Made by a program: the position numbers and the translations under genes. A stretch of 64,000 bases of DNA from Notamacropus eugenii. Lineage: Eukaryota > Chordata > Mammalia > Diprotodontia > Macropodidae. Numbering within the stretch: the stretch's first letter is position 1; each line of letters opens with the position of its first letter. This document shows, one piece after another, positions 11,586-23,390 of the stretch. The notes under the pieces were generated by a model that had not been told where the DNA came from, searched no databases, and saw only the letters and a program-made list of their open reading frames with translations. Location of the stretch: contig NC_092875.1 of NCBI RefSeq assembly GCF_028372415.1, positions 434,999,377 through 435,063,376 of the forward strand, read 5' to 3'.

Positions 11586-12340
11586 CTGTGCTGCATTTTT
11601 TTTTAATCGCTTTGCTACACAGACAAAAACAGGTGCTGAAATGTGAAACTCTTTGGAGGAATTTTCCCCGCAGAACAGCTCAGTGCTAACACAAACCTAA
11701 AGTTAAGCATAGTTTGATGGTGAATGTTGAACCACAGAATTGTCTAGTGACAGAAGATCCATCTCATTGACTGTCCTCAAAAAAGGGGAGGGGAGGAAAG
11801 CCTACTGTCACTTTAAGAAAAAATAAACTGAAATATGAACTACCAAAAACCCTGCCATTTTCAGCCCGGGCTTGATTAATGATTTTTCTATCTAATAAAA
11901 GGTTCACAAACCATCTGTTTTTCTCCCTAATGCCTTGCCCAAAGGTTTTTCGTTCCTATTTCAGGCTCGGGGCCAACTGACATTCCACTCTTTTTTTTTT
12001 TCCCAGCCTTGTAAACAAACCCTTCTCTCTTTTTAATCTTCCAGTGCTGTTTCCTACCCATCGTTATGCATATTCATTGCGAGTAAACATTTTTAGTGTC
12101 TACACTTAATCTCTTCCACTGGCAATTACTGTTCTATGCTGTTTTGTAATGCAGAAGGGCCAACGCTTTCCGTTCTAATAACAGCTGGGCCGCAGATGGG
12201 GCCTGCAGTCATTGTAGAAAATAAAAATTTACAAGATGCCAGTGGAATTTATTTCAGTTTTATGGAGTCACAGGAGGAACCTTTCTGTTATCCGCCTTCA
12301 GTGAAATCTGCAGGCACAAGGCAAGCTTTGGACATTTAAT
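11586..12340. promoter_or_regulatory. Candidate conserved non-coding element
   Basis: A repeat-free block rich in developmental transcription-factor motifs. It has a POU octamer-like 'atgcatattcat' at 12,067-12,078, forkhead-like 'gtaaaca' at 12,011-12,017 and 12,084-12,090, and homeobox-like 'cttgattaatga' near 11,871. The 67-codon frame at 12,136-12,339 shows no protein family resemblance. That it is an enhancer is inference. Confidence 0.3.
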
Positions 12341-13255
12341 CAAAGGGGGGTTCAGGTAGGGTCTGGAACATCGCAAGGAAGAAAGCAGGTGGATCATATT
12401 AGGTAGTGCCATGGTTAATTTATTTAGAAGTGATTGGCTTGGATGTGTGCAGCCAATATTTGACATCAAGTATATATCTTGTTTAGCATCCTGCTTCTAA
12501 ATTGTTACCACTGTAGAGACACTGAACTGTCACTGTGGACCGGACCAGGTGTTTGGTTGGGTTGCTTCTTAGAGGTACCAAAAACATCCTGCTATAGATA
12601 GCAATGGACTCAATCACCGACCGAAGGCAAAGCATTTGTTTGGTTGTGGTTGTTAAAACTTGCTTCATATTCATTCTCTTAACTGTTCTAAGTGCCTTCT
12701 TCAGCAGAACCCTGGAGTGTATGAATGGGCTTTTGAACAAGGGTTGAAACCTTTAATTTAGCAATGTAGTTTAACTAGAAATCTCCAGTTATGTGACTAC
12801 CCGCTTGTGGAAATGGATTCACATGAAAGGCTGAAAGCTCGATTGTGTGCTGCTACACCGGTTTGGAGTTGGTACTCACATTGTGCTGTGACATATAGAG
12901 AAGACAGGGTGCAGTGGTTAAGAGCCAGATATGAGTCCCAGGATAAAACAAATAAAATGATATCACAGAGACCCACAGATACCATCACACAGGGTTGCAG
13001 TTTGAACATAATGCAGGGTGTTTGGGGGTTTTTTCCCCTGATTCTTCACTTGGGTTTTTATACCTATCTTGCCAAATTTAAGAAAGAAAGAAAACAAGAA
13101 AACTATGCAAGGTGATGATGGGAAAGGATCTACAAAAAAATCACCCAAGGAAAAATGGCAATTAATTAAACAAATGAACCTACTATCTGAAACCCATGCC
13201 AAAGGTGCTTATGTTGTTACATTTGGGGCCCTCTTCTGCCACACACCTTCATCTG
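12341..13255. other. Low-repeat stretch between candidate regulatory sites
   Basis: No repeat family, RNA gene or supported coding frame is visible. Frames on both strands overlap heavily and look like chance. Confidence 0.4.
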
Positions 13256-13268
13256 GTTGCCTGGCAAC
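13256..13268. promoter_or_regulatory. RFX X-box palindrome
   Basis: 'gttgcctggcaac' is a perfect 6-1-6 inverted repeat matching the full RFX-family X-box consensus. RFX sites of this kind regulate ciliary and developmental genes or act as silencers. It is distal to any gene seen here. Confidence 0.5.
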
Positions 13269-13349
13269 TCTGAGAGGACCACTGAGCATGCTCACTGAGC
13301 AGCCTAATTGCTATCACAATTTACTTTTGTCATTTTTTTTTTAAGCCCA

Positions 13350-14660
13350 TTAACCAAAACAGGATGTTTTCCTTTTTGAAGGACAAGTAAGGTCTGTGCG
13401 AATTTGAAAGGCAGTAGGGTGTACTTCGATACCAAAATGATTCATAAAATTTCCTGACAGGCAAATATACAGATGCACATAACAAGGTTATAAAATTGGA
13501 GGGAACTCACTTTAAATAAAGTACAGATTTCTATTTATTCAGCTTTGCATAAGCTCATTTCTTTATGTATTCATATGATGGCTTTGTGTTTGTAAAAAAA
13601 AAGAGTAACTAGGTAAGAAAATATCAAACTATTTTTTTTTTACATTTTTCTCCCCTTTTATCTATGATTAGAAACTTTTTCAAATCACTGAAATTAATCA
13701 GGTTTTAGGTAGCATGTCACTTTCAATCACAATTTTCTTCATTCTATAGCCTAAGTCATCCACTGGTAAGATTGAGGACCCTTAGTAATTTCACAAAGAA
13801 TCAGAAAGAATTTTGTGTTTCTCAGTGAAAATCAGTAACTCTCTCTACCTGAAATATAAATTATGGGTAAAGAAAAAGCAAAAATGAAACTAGGAAACTA
13901 TTTATGACAGTTTATACTTGTTTAATATTTTCTAAAGTTTAGTTTACAAATAGAAAATTTTTAAAATATTTTCAGTACTTTTGCTAAATCATGTTTTAAT
14001 AAAGGTTGATACCTTTTATTTGGAATATTTAGAATGCTGAATATGTTGTATTAAGTACCTGGTATATGTCTCATAATTGAATTTCTAGATTTGCTATGAT
14101 TTCAAATTTCCTAATTCATTTAAAAATTAACTTGTGGCATCTTGCTTCTCATTTTAGTGTAAATCCACTTGTTTCAATATGTGGATTCAAAAACTGGAAA
14201 GGACTTTATAAATTCTTGACCCTGACTTGTCACAAGTTGGGTCTAATTTTAAACTACACATGACATATTTACTTGTATGAAGTTGCTATCAAGATACTGA
14301 CGACTCTCAAGAGAAACTTCATCTTTTTTTTTCTTTAAGAACTTCAGGAAAAACAGCAGGCAAAGGGGTGAAACCTAATAAAAGTCAAAAGGCAAGAGAA
14401 TGTGCTTAAGATATACTGCTATTTTATTCTCTCCTCACCCCTAGCCCCTCACCCCCTGGGTTTTTCTCTTCTTTCCTGGCCATGAAACTGATTATAAGAA
14501 GTTGACCTCTTAATTCCATTGGGGAAGTTATTGGAGTTCTGGATAATGTCATTTCCTAATCCAGTGGTTCCACTTCCTTGAGGGCAAAGTTTATGTGTGT
14601 ATTTTCAAAACAATAGCCAGTCTTTATGTATGACCTAATGGTTTATTGTTCCCTCAGAGA
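13350..14660. other. AT-rich unannotated stretch
   Basis: No recognisable repeat family or gene; several A and T runs only. Confidence 0.4.
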
Positions 14661-14663
14661 CAA

Positions 14664-14677
14664 CCAGCAGAGGGAGC
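14664..14677 (+). promoter_or_regulatory. CTCF-like motif
   Basis: 'ccagcagagggagc' agrees with the CTCF core consensus at 13 of 14 positions by eye and is in the same orientation as the site at 11,124. Confidence 0.4.
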
Positions 14678-14679
14678 AA

Positions 14680-15600
14680 AAATTAGCACGCAAAATTTAC
14701 TGACAATACTGTCTTAACATCTCTAAGACTGCTAGAAGACATACCATAGAGGAAATTACCATTTTTTAAAAGCCATGATAACCTCAGGTATCTTAAGTAC
14801 ACAGACTGAAAGTTAGTGGTGGTCGAAGAAGATTTATGGATCACCTGTGACTAGCATAATCTTGTATATCCTTTAGACCCATAGATAATTTTCCAGAAAT
14901 ATTGGTGACAATGATAATATTCTAGTGGTTCAACTATTTTCACCTTTTATTTACCTTCTAAATATTTCCTGAGTACAGATTAGAGAAAAAGCATGTTCTT
15001 TTTTTAAATCTACAACTAAAAATTCTAAAGATCCATTTATGTAGTTATACATATGTTCTTTAATATGTGCATATGCATACAAATTCCTTGGAGAATCATT
15101 CTTCAATTTCATTTATGCTGACAATTTTCTATTTATTCATCTTCTTTCCTCCTCCCTCAGCCTGTGGGTACACACACGCACACCCCTTGATTTTTTCCAA
15201 AGTTTTGGCTCTCCAGACTTCAGAACTATTAAAATATTTGGGGAATAGTGTAATTTTCAACTTCTGTTTTATCCCAAATGTAACAGGTGACTGGCCTAGA
15301 GGAGCTTATTTTTCTGAGTTTGATGTCTCTGGCTCACCACCATCACTATAGAGGCTCAGAATTTAAATAGATTATGAATATTTCACAGCAAAGTCAGAAG
15401 CGATGACTACTTTATAAAACAAGGGGAAACGGTGTTATTATTGCTCATTTTCCCCGAAGGGGGACAAAAATTGATTGTTTCCTCTCACTTGTGTTCATTT
15501 TCATATGTTTTTGTATATCGATGATATCTGGACAAGTGGCTTTCAAGTTTATTCAAGCTTAATCCCTGGCAATCCAGTACTGTGTAACAAATTAGAAGTC
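14680..15600. other. Unannotated stretch
   Basis: No feature recognised. The 94-codon frame at 15,067-15,351 is not supported by splice sites or similarity. Confidence 0.4.
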
Positions 15601-15609
15601 CATTTTACA

Positions 15610-15705
15610 AATATATACAGACATATATATGTATATGTACATACACACACATACATATATATGTATATGTGTGTGTATGTGTATATTCACATACACATTT
15701 TCAAG
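15610..15705. repeat. Mixed (TA/CA/TG)n simple repeat
   Basis: Interrupted alternating purine-pyrimidine tract with internal self-complementarity. It creates the tyrosine/isoleucine/histidine-rich part of a spurious 148-codon frame. Confidence 0.85.
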
Positions 15706-17630
15706 CAGTTAATTCTATGCTATTATTACAGATTACAGCTTTTAAATACTGCCTCTGAGACAAAGCTACTCCTTTCTATCATCGTTCCCTTAATTCCTTT
15801 AAAATTATTTTCCTTCCTCCATACTTTTAAGTATTTATACTTTTTTCATAAAAACTATTGTGTTAGTCACAACTTGACAAAAAAATCTCTTGAACACAGC
15901 CACATTTGGCTTTTGAGCTAGGGAAAATCATACCCCAAATTCCTATGCAGAAATCTAAACAAAGTCCTAACTAGAAAAACAAAATGATAATAAAACAAAT
16001 TATTAGCCTCCTATATGATAGCTTATGCTGTTTTCTGTAATAAAAAGAAGACATTTCTATTTTTTTCATATTTTGTCAACTGTATAGCACAAAGGAAGCA
16101 TATCCATGTCAAATTACCAAATTATCTGTATTGTTAATGATTCTGAGGATAGTAGGGAATTTTTAAAAGTAGTTCATAATATTTAGATGATTTTCAAGCT
16201 CTCTTAAAATTCCAAACAGGCTTTTTTCTCTAAAATGAATTTTTTTCTGGATACATTTCTAATAGATTAAATCCCTTCCAATATTTAGTCAAATAAACCA
16301 GAAATCTAGGAACAGTTGACATATTTTTAATTTCTGAAAGGAGAGGAAAGGTGTATATATTAACACAGGTCTTATTTAAAATTCTTTGGAAAATACTGTT
16401 CATGTACATACAATAGTCAAAAGTGAAGATACATGCACCTCTATATACTTCCCAATGCCTGTGACTTTATACTTGTGCCCCTCCTACAACTATCACCACC
16501 AATGAGATGGTTAACACTGCATTCCAAGAGATACAGGTAAGAATAATATATTTTTTATTTGTTTAAAACCCAAAACTTCTTAAATATATGTTACAGGAAA
16601 ATGGATTGGATTATTTAGACTATGAGAATTTGAGTCTGACATTTTCATCAGGAGCCTGAATGCTGTAGAATTCATTACTGCCTTTTTCTTTAAATTTCCC
16701 AGAGAAATAAAAATAAAAATATTTTAATAATGCATACCTAACGTTTATTTTCTTATTAGTAATTGTTATGAAACCAGAATACTTTGCCAGCCTATCTGAC
16801 TGCACCTGTTACTAGACATTTCCAAGAGATTCAAACAACAATTTTGCCTGAGTGCACTGGGTATATTTCCCGTTGTTTTGATTGTACAGTCAGTGCACAG
16901 GCTGTTTGCATTCAAGAGAGAAGGCACATTTTATTCAAAGAGGGAAAGCGATGTCCTTGGAACTTCAACCTTAATGAAACACTTTAAAGGACAACGCTGA
17001 TTGGAATGGGAAAAGATCCAGGGACAGGCAGCCAGAGAGATGAGGGTGAATACACATTGGGGAAGAAAAGAAAAATGGATTAGATCAGCAAAGTAAGGCT
17101 ATTGGTATCCCAAGTGACTTCTAAAAATCTGTATGAAGGCATTACATCTACACAGTATATTATTGGGAGGCTGCTGCAAGCTCTGGAGCATAAAGGAAGT
17201 TTGCTCTCACAGTAGAGTGTCTATGGAATTAATTCAAAATAGTCCCCCAAACTCTACAACTTTCAAACCCAAATTGCGTAAGTGATGATTAGTCGAAACT
17301 CCTCTGACTAATTTTGGCAGAAGTAACATTTCTAGTTGGTTGATTTGGGCATCAAAATGAACCAGTGTCTCCGGACATCTGTACTCTATAGACACCCTTA
17401 TGCTAAAACCCCATTCCAGCACCACCCTTACAAAATAACACATTTCTGTTCATGCAGAACAGTGATTAGACTTTTCCCAACACAGCTCATACTTTTTAAA
17501 AGGTGCGTCAAAATTTTAAAGGGCGTAAAATAAAAAGGCATTGGCACGTCAATGCAACCATCTCTGAGAAAAGATGCTCTACAATTTCCACTGATCCATA
17601 ACACAATCCCTCAAAAAGAGGAAGTTCACA
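15706..17630. other. Low-repeat stretch
   Basis: No repeat family recognised. The part at about 16,790-17,220 is repeat-free with several SOX-like 'acaat'/'attgt' words and could be conserved non-coding DNA, but nothing decisive is visible. Confidence 0.3.
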
Positions 17631-17637
17631 AGAAAAC

Positions 17638-17677
17638 ATACATACATACATACATACATACATACATACATACACAC
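17638..17677. repeat. (CATA)n microsatellite
   Basis: About nine to ten tetranucleotide units ending in a short CA run. Confidence 0.9.
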
Positions 17678-17679
17678 AC

Positions 17680-19730
17680 GACTTTCTTTATGTTGAGAAA
17701 ATGAATAGCTATCTGTATGGATAGCACTTAAGATTTATGGTGCTTTATTTCAGGTAGTTAAGGCTGGAGAAAGTTCCCTGGAGATTGTTGTTTTGCTAAC
17801 TTATTTTAAATACTGTGCTTTCCTGCATCTGCCTCATTGCACTGCAAGGCTACATACAATACTACATTGGGTGATTTTTAAGATAGATGCTACTTCTCCC
17901 ACATCTAAACAAGCATTTATAGGAAACAAATGGCATTCTGTAATAAGGGCTTTCAAAATGACCATGGTGCTGTAAACGTGCTGGAAGAGTTACAGAAACA
18001 GTTTGACAGGTGGATTCGTTCTCTCTCAGCTTTGGCTCTTGTATTCACATCTCAGGCAGTGGTGCAGGCGGAGTTTATGCCATAAAAGATAAGGGTTATA
18101 TGCATATAGAGTACCTGCATTACATTTGGCACCTAGTTTGCAGTTATTTGTCATGGCCTTCTTGCCTGTTAAAAGTGACATTGAAAATATAAAATGGGGT
18201 GGCCCATAAAACCTGATGCTAGTTTAGGCAGTTTTTCAAGTCTGGGAAAGACTCAACTAAAAAGCAGTGAGGGAACAACTTACCAGAACATCATCTGAAG
18301 CAGCTGGAGGTACTTGTTCCGTGGAATTTGCTCCCTTGCAGAACATATTTCAAAGTTTAATTTTTTTTTAACAAAAGGAAACCAAGAAGATAGGACATTT
18401 TCTTTTTAGAAGAATATAGAAGCTACCAAAGAGCCTATGGGTTTTTCACAGTCTGTTTTGATTTGAAAGAAATATAAATTTTAGTGGTACATTTTCTTCT
18501 ATTTACTAAGCTAGTGGCAACCATGCTCGGTGCCAGGTTGGAACCCACTGATGAAACAAAAGAACAGTGTTGGTAGTAGTGATCATAGATGGCATGGCCT
18601 TTTTACTTGATCTAGTTCCATGCCTCATATGGGAAGAGGTGGAGTGAAGTTAACCAATTTGGTAATGCCTTTCACCTGCAGACCACCAGCTAAGCAATAC
18701 TGAGTACAATATAACACCAAGACAGGGCCACAGAAAGTACTCAAAAATGGAGCCATCATATGCCTTCATGGATATCCTTTTGAGCCAGGCATCCCATCTG
18801 ATTTCTTGTTGCCCCCCCCAAAAGATCATATCTTGGTTCATTCTCATTCGATTACTATTAACTACCTTAGATCTCCTATACTAGAAATGGGAAAACTGGG
18901 GACAACATACACAAACTGGGAGAAAATAAAAAAAAATAGGTCACCAAAATAATTAGTGGGTCACTGGCTAATTATAGCCAATATCTGAAGGCAACAAAAC
19001 CTTGAAAACATTATTCTAGGAGGTTGTCAGGAATCAATGACTGAAATGTTACATCCCTAGAAGTAGTTGCCTTCATGGTTAAGGCAACATAACTAAAGCA
19101 CCAAAATAGAGTTTTTATTGTCACTAAAGTATTGTGATATGAAGATAACTAAAAGATTCAAATGTCTAGGGTATTGAAGTGACATTCAACATTTTGCCAG
19201 CATCGAATTCACATAATTACAAAAGAAAGCGTTTTGTCCTTTCAAGTGTATAATATTGAAATGGACATACTTTAAAAATAAAACATGAAACTCAAGCACT
19301 TATCACTAGAAAAAGATTCTTTTGAACAAGTCCTCTGAGATGTCAGAGACCAAGGCTCAGTTTTCCTTCCATGAGAAAATGAATTACACATTTATCTCAA
19401 GGGACAGATTACAGATTTTATAATTCTGATAGAACAACTGTAGTACATCTCCATCCTCCCACATGTGTATATGTTGGTGTGTATGGAAAAAAATGAGATG
19501 CACAAGTCCCATTAATAATAGCAGTTGCATGCTTAATTTCATGTGCACTGCACTGAAAAATTACTGCTTGCAATCTACAAAATTCAAGAAGAGCCTGGAA
19601 AATCAATAAGTCTTTTAGTATGCCTAATAAGTGAACAACTAGCATATAACCCTCTAATATATCATTTAACAAGCAGGAAAATTCTTCTTATTATTTCCAT
19701 ATTTTCTTTTTTTTTCTTTCCTGTCAAAAC
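17680..19730. other. Unannotated stretch
   Basis: No recognisable gene or named repeat. Frames up to 84 codons are unsupported. Confidence 0.4.
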
Positions 19731-19734
19731 CTTC

Positions 19735-20590
19735 ATTAAGTTCCAAATGGGTAAGGGATATCATGCTAAATACTAGTGGATCCAAGGTAAATAAGGATTC
19801 CTAAGGGAAACTACAATCTAGTGGGATGAAAGACTTATATGAATAGCTGTGATAGAAGAGAGAAATCTGTCCAAAAGATATGTCCAGGTGAAGCATTATT
19901 AAAAATCGGAGTTAAGGGTTAGGGATGAGGTGAGGATAGATTTAATGGAGAAGGTGGTAACTGAATTGGAGCTTGTAGAAAGGGCAGAACTTCAATATTA
20001 AGAGATAGTAGTGATTTTCATTTGAAGGAGAGTAGATGAAGGATCAAAGATGCGCATGGATTTTAAAGGACAGGAAAAGAACCAGGAACCAAGGGTAGTC
20101 CAGTTTGGCTATAATGTGAAAAGGAGCAATATGAGAAAAGTTCAGAAAGGTTGGTTACAGTAAGTACAGTAAGTACAGGGGAGTACCCATAAATTCCAGG
20201 ATTAAAAGTTAAATTTTATTCAGTAAGTAACATAGAACTGCTAGAGGTTTTAAAATGGAGAAATGACATGAACAAAGCAACATATTAAGAGATTTGGGCA
20301 CAGCTGTGTGAAGAACTTATTGAAGAGATGACAAACTAGAAGTAGAAAAATGAGAAGCAGTTAGACCATGGCTACCCAGTCTAGGCAATGAGAGATGAAA
20401 GCCAGAAAAAGGTGACTGTAGTAAGAGTTGAAAGTAACAGATATGTGAGAGATTGTGACAGAAGAATTTATGGAACTAGGTCACTGACTACTTATTTGTA
20501 GGATGAGGAGGCAAAATTAATTTTACAAGCCTGAGTCAGAAGGATGATGCCAGAAGTATCAACTGAGAGAAATTAAGGAGAGGGAAATGT
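19735..20590 (-). repeat. L2 LINE, antisense
   Basis: Long diverged copy read antisense. Landmarks: 'gatatcatgctaaatactag' (reverse of the L2 terminus), 'actacaatctagtggga', 'gacaggaaaagaaccagg', 'ggagaaatgacatgaac', 'gagatgacaaactagaagt'. Confidence 0.5.
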
Positions 20591-21059
20591 TTGGGGAACA
20601 TTCTGACCTGAGCCTCTCAGGGATGTTTTGTTTGAAGCAAAAATAACTCAAACATCAAAAACTTACTGGAAGCAAAGGAAGCACTTTTCATTTTCAACAT
20701 CGTGCATTTACACAGTTAAAACTCGTCAGTGGAGACTTGCAGACTGAATTAAGAAATAATGGAGATTATAGACAGTGGAATGCTTATACTGAAAAGAGAG
20801 CATATATTTACTAAATTATTGAACAAAGCAGGATCTCTGACACAAAATGCAAGGTATGATTAAAGTTTGTCACTTTGGGGAACAATCATACAAGTTACTA
20901 TTTACTACAAGCATTAATGACTCTGTTGAGGACAAGAAAGTTTCATTCAAACCAACATTTGGTTAGAGTTGACCAAAGACATGTAAGCAGAACACTACCT
21001 AATAGATATTAATTCTTTCCTGCTTTGAACACATACTGTGTATGTGAATGAGAGTCTGG

Positions 21060-21250
21060 AAGAGTGGACAGAATGCTGAGATTAGAATCAATCAGATTTG
21101 AATTCAAATTCTGCCTTTGAAACTTATTGGCTATGTGAGTACAGGCATGTCACTTTAAACTCCTCGAGTCTCTATTTCATGATCTACAAAGACAGTCAAG
21201 TTAGATAGTCTTGAAAATTTCTTTCACATTTGTCTATGATCCCATGAATT
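21060..21250 (+). repeat. MIR-type SINE
   Basis: 'gagtggacagaatgctgaga', 'tttgaattcaaattctgcct', 'gcatgtcactttaaactcct', then a degraded 'tctgtaaaatg' equivalent. Confidence 0.65.
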
Positions 21251-21614
21251 TTCAGTCATAGTTATGCAAAAAATTTAGTCCATATTTTAAGGTAGTAAGT
21301 GATAGACTACCCAAGTACTTCTTTCATAGTAAATTGTATCTCTAGGAAAGTATATCTTCGTTGTGGAGAGGCTCATAACAATATTTTAAGCATAGTCTAT
21401 GGAGTGTGGAATACAAATGTGACATTATTTATGCCAAATGTGACCTTTTTGCAACAACATACATGTTCAGTGTGAACAGACCGCTAACACGAACTCTATC
21501 ACAGCTGCCATCATTATCCTGAAATATTGCAAATAATATGCCAACATCCCTGTTGTTTCTTTTTTTATTATAACTAATCTATATACTTTAACTACATTAT
21601 TAGCATCATCACAT

Positions 21615-21670
21615 TTTAGAGCTTAAAGGAATATCAATCTCTTTATTTTACAGATGGGGAAACTGAGGTC
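21615..21670 (-). repeat. MIR-related fragment
   Basis: 'tttattttacagatggggaa' followed by 'actgagg' is the reversed MIR core pattern. Confidence 0.5.
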
Positions 21671-21704
21671 TTTTACTCTTGCTCAGTGGAGCATTATCTC
21701 TTGA

Positions 21705-21960
21705 GAAGCAATGTGATGTAAGAGAATGCTGAAGTTAGAGCTAGAAATATTTTGCTTCTGATATTATTTCAATAATATGACTGTGGGCAAGTCAGTGCAT
21801 CCTAGTCTCAGTTTCTTAAATAAGATATATCATATAAATGATAAATATCTATTAATGGTTAACTTAAATAGTTCCATAAAAGTTCAAAAACCATCCATCT
21901 ACACATATAGATAGATGGTTTTTGAACTTTGAAACACTATATAAATGCTTGAATATATAT
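21705..21960 (+). repeat. MIR-type SINE with internal hairpin
   Basis: 'agaatgctgaagttagagct', 'atgactgtgggcaagtcagt', 'ctcagtttcttaaataagat', and a SINE tail 'aaacactatataaatgctt'. The tail holds the inverted repeat annotated separately. Confidence 0.6.
21879..21930. repeat. 22-bp inverted repeat (hairpin)
   Basis: Arms at 21,879-21,900 and 21,909-21,930 pair at 21 of 22 positions around an 8-base loop. One arm reads 'agatagatggtttttgaact'. The stem length fits a small-RNA precursor or a palindromic duplication in the SINE tail; nothing shows that it is transcribed. Confidence 0.75.
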
Positions 21961-22227
21961 GGATATATAGATATATAAATGTCATTAACAATTATCATCA
22001 CTGTATTTCTCCCTAAAAGTATTTATTTAAAGCATCTATAAATAAAATAGAAACTAAGTGAGGAACTATTTAAAGTATGTGAAATTGGCACCATTTTCAT
22101 CTAAAATAAATCAGATGGAGTAGACAGAATTTTTTAAAAAGGTAAGCAATGAAAAAAATCTACAAAATATATAGGTATATAATATAAATATATAAAATAA
22201 AATCTATAAGTAAATCTATATGCCTTA

Positions 22228-22436
22228 GATTCAATATTGTAGTGGAAAGAATTCTGCACCAGGAATCCAGAAACATGGCTTAGACTCATGATCTTCCAGT
22301 TAACTAGCAATGAGACTAATTTGGGAATGTTGCATAATCTGTGAGAGTCAGTTTCCTCATCTGCAAAATGGGAATGATAGGACCTGCCCATGTTTACTTC
22401 ACAGGACTGTTGTAGGGACAAAATGAGTTACTGCAT
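22228..22436 (+). repeat. MIR-type SINE
   Basis: 'gtagtggaaagaattctgca', 'agtcagtttcctcatctgca', 'aaatgggaatgataggac', 'cacaggactgttgtagggac'. Well-preserved order of MIR segments. Confidence 0.75.
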
Positions 22437-22611
22437 ATGGTTTTCAGGCTGAGTAAGGTAAAAAGGTGAGGTTTTATTGTTTATTATTATTTATTTATTG
22501 GTTTTGATTTATTATTTATTATGAGTCTCTGAGTATATTTAATACGAGTAAGATGCTTATTAGGGAGTGGTGCACAGTGTTAAATTTAATTTAAGTACTA
22601 TGTGGCAAGGA

Positions 22612-23199
22612 GATTTCTGGGGGCAGAATCAACATGGAAGAGTGAAGGAAGCGTTCAGCCTAGATACCCCAACATTCTCCTCCAAACAACTTTAAAATAA
22701 TTCCTCAGATCAAATTCTGGAGCAGCAGAGCCACCAAAACATCAAGGTGAGACGTTCTTCCAGCCCAAGACAACTTAAGAGGTCAGAAGGAAATATGTAT
22801 AACATGAGGGTGGAGGTTGGCCCTGAGCCCATGTGGGTACAAGGTCAGTGGTAGAACTTAGCAGCAGCAACAGCTTAGGGAGCTCTCATACCAGAAATCT
22901 AAGGGCATCAGACAACTGATCAGAAAAAGACTAAAAGGGATCTGTGACTAGAACTGGGTGCAGGACAGGGCACTGTAGGCAGCTTCTTTGCCTATATCCA
23001 CTTTTGGATCAGAGTTGAAGGGTTGAGAGGAGTACTTTTGATCATGAGAGAATAGGAGCCTTGAGGAGCAGTAAGATTTTCTGTCCCAAAGAATCATGAG
23101 CCCTGCCTGGGTAAGGACCAAAGCATAGACCAGGAGAACAGTAACTACATCTGTCTCCAGATCACATCATCTTAAAAGCACTATAAACTTCCAAACCCC
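22612..23199 (+). mobile_element. L1, 5' UTR segment of the host element
   Basis: Left part of an old L1 on the plus strand. Landmarks of the marsupial L1 5' UTR are present: 'ctccaaacaactttaaaata', 'caaattctggagcagcagag', 'cttccagcccaagacaactt'. It ends in the first copy of a 15-bp target-site duplication (23,185-23,199) and resumes at 24,389. Confidence 0.7.
23185..23199 (+). repeat. Target-site duplication, left copy
   Basis: 'aaacttccaaacccc', identical to 24,389-24,403. It directly precedes the L1-like start of the inserted chimera. Confidence 0.85.
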
Positions 23200-23390
23200 A
23201 GGAGCCAAGATGGTGGAGTAAGCAATAAATAACTGTAGCTCTCCCACTTTCACCTCCAAACAATCATAAAATAAGCATCCCAGAACAAATCCTGGAACAG
23301 AAAGACAGGGTGGAGCTGTCTTTTAGCTCAAGATATTTGGAGGATTGGCAGTAAAAGTCTTTCTCACTATGGCAACTGGTAACCTGTCAG

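Noticed and set aside
15475..15921. 148-codon plus-strand frame
   Set aside because: Its central third is translated TA/CA/TG simple repeat, with no splice signals or family resemblance.
23344..23349. A damaged GST start codon just upstream of the open frame
   Set aside because: At first 'attggcag' looked like a mutated GST start, but it aligns at least as well to the L1 5' UTR, so the GST part is taken to begin nearer 23,375-23,390.
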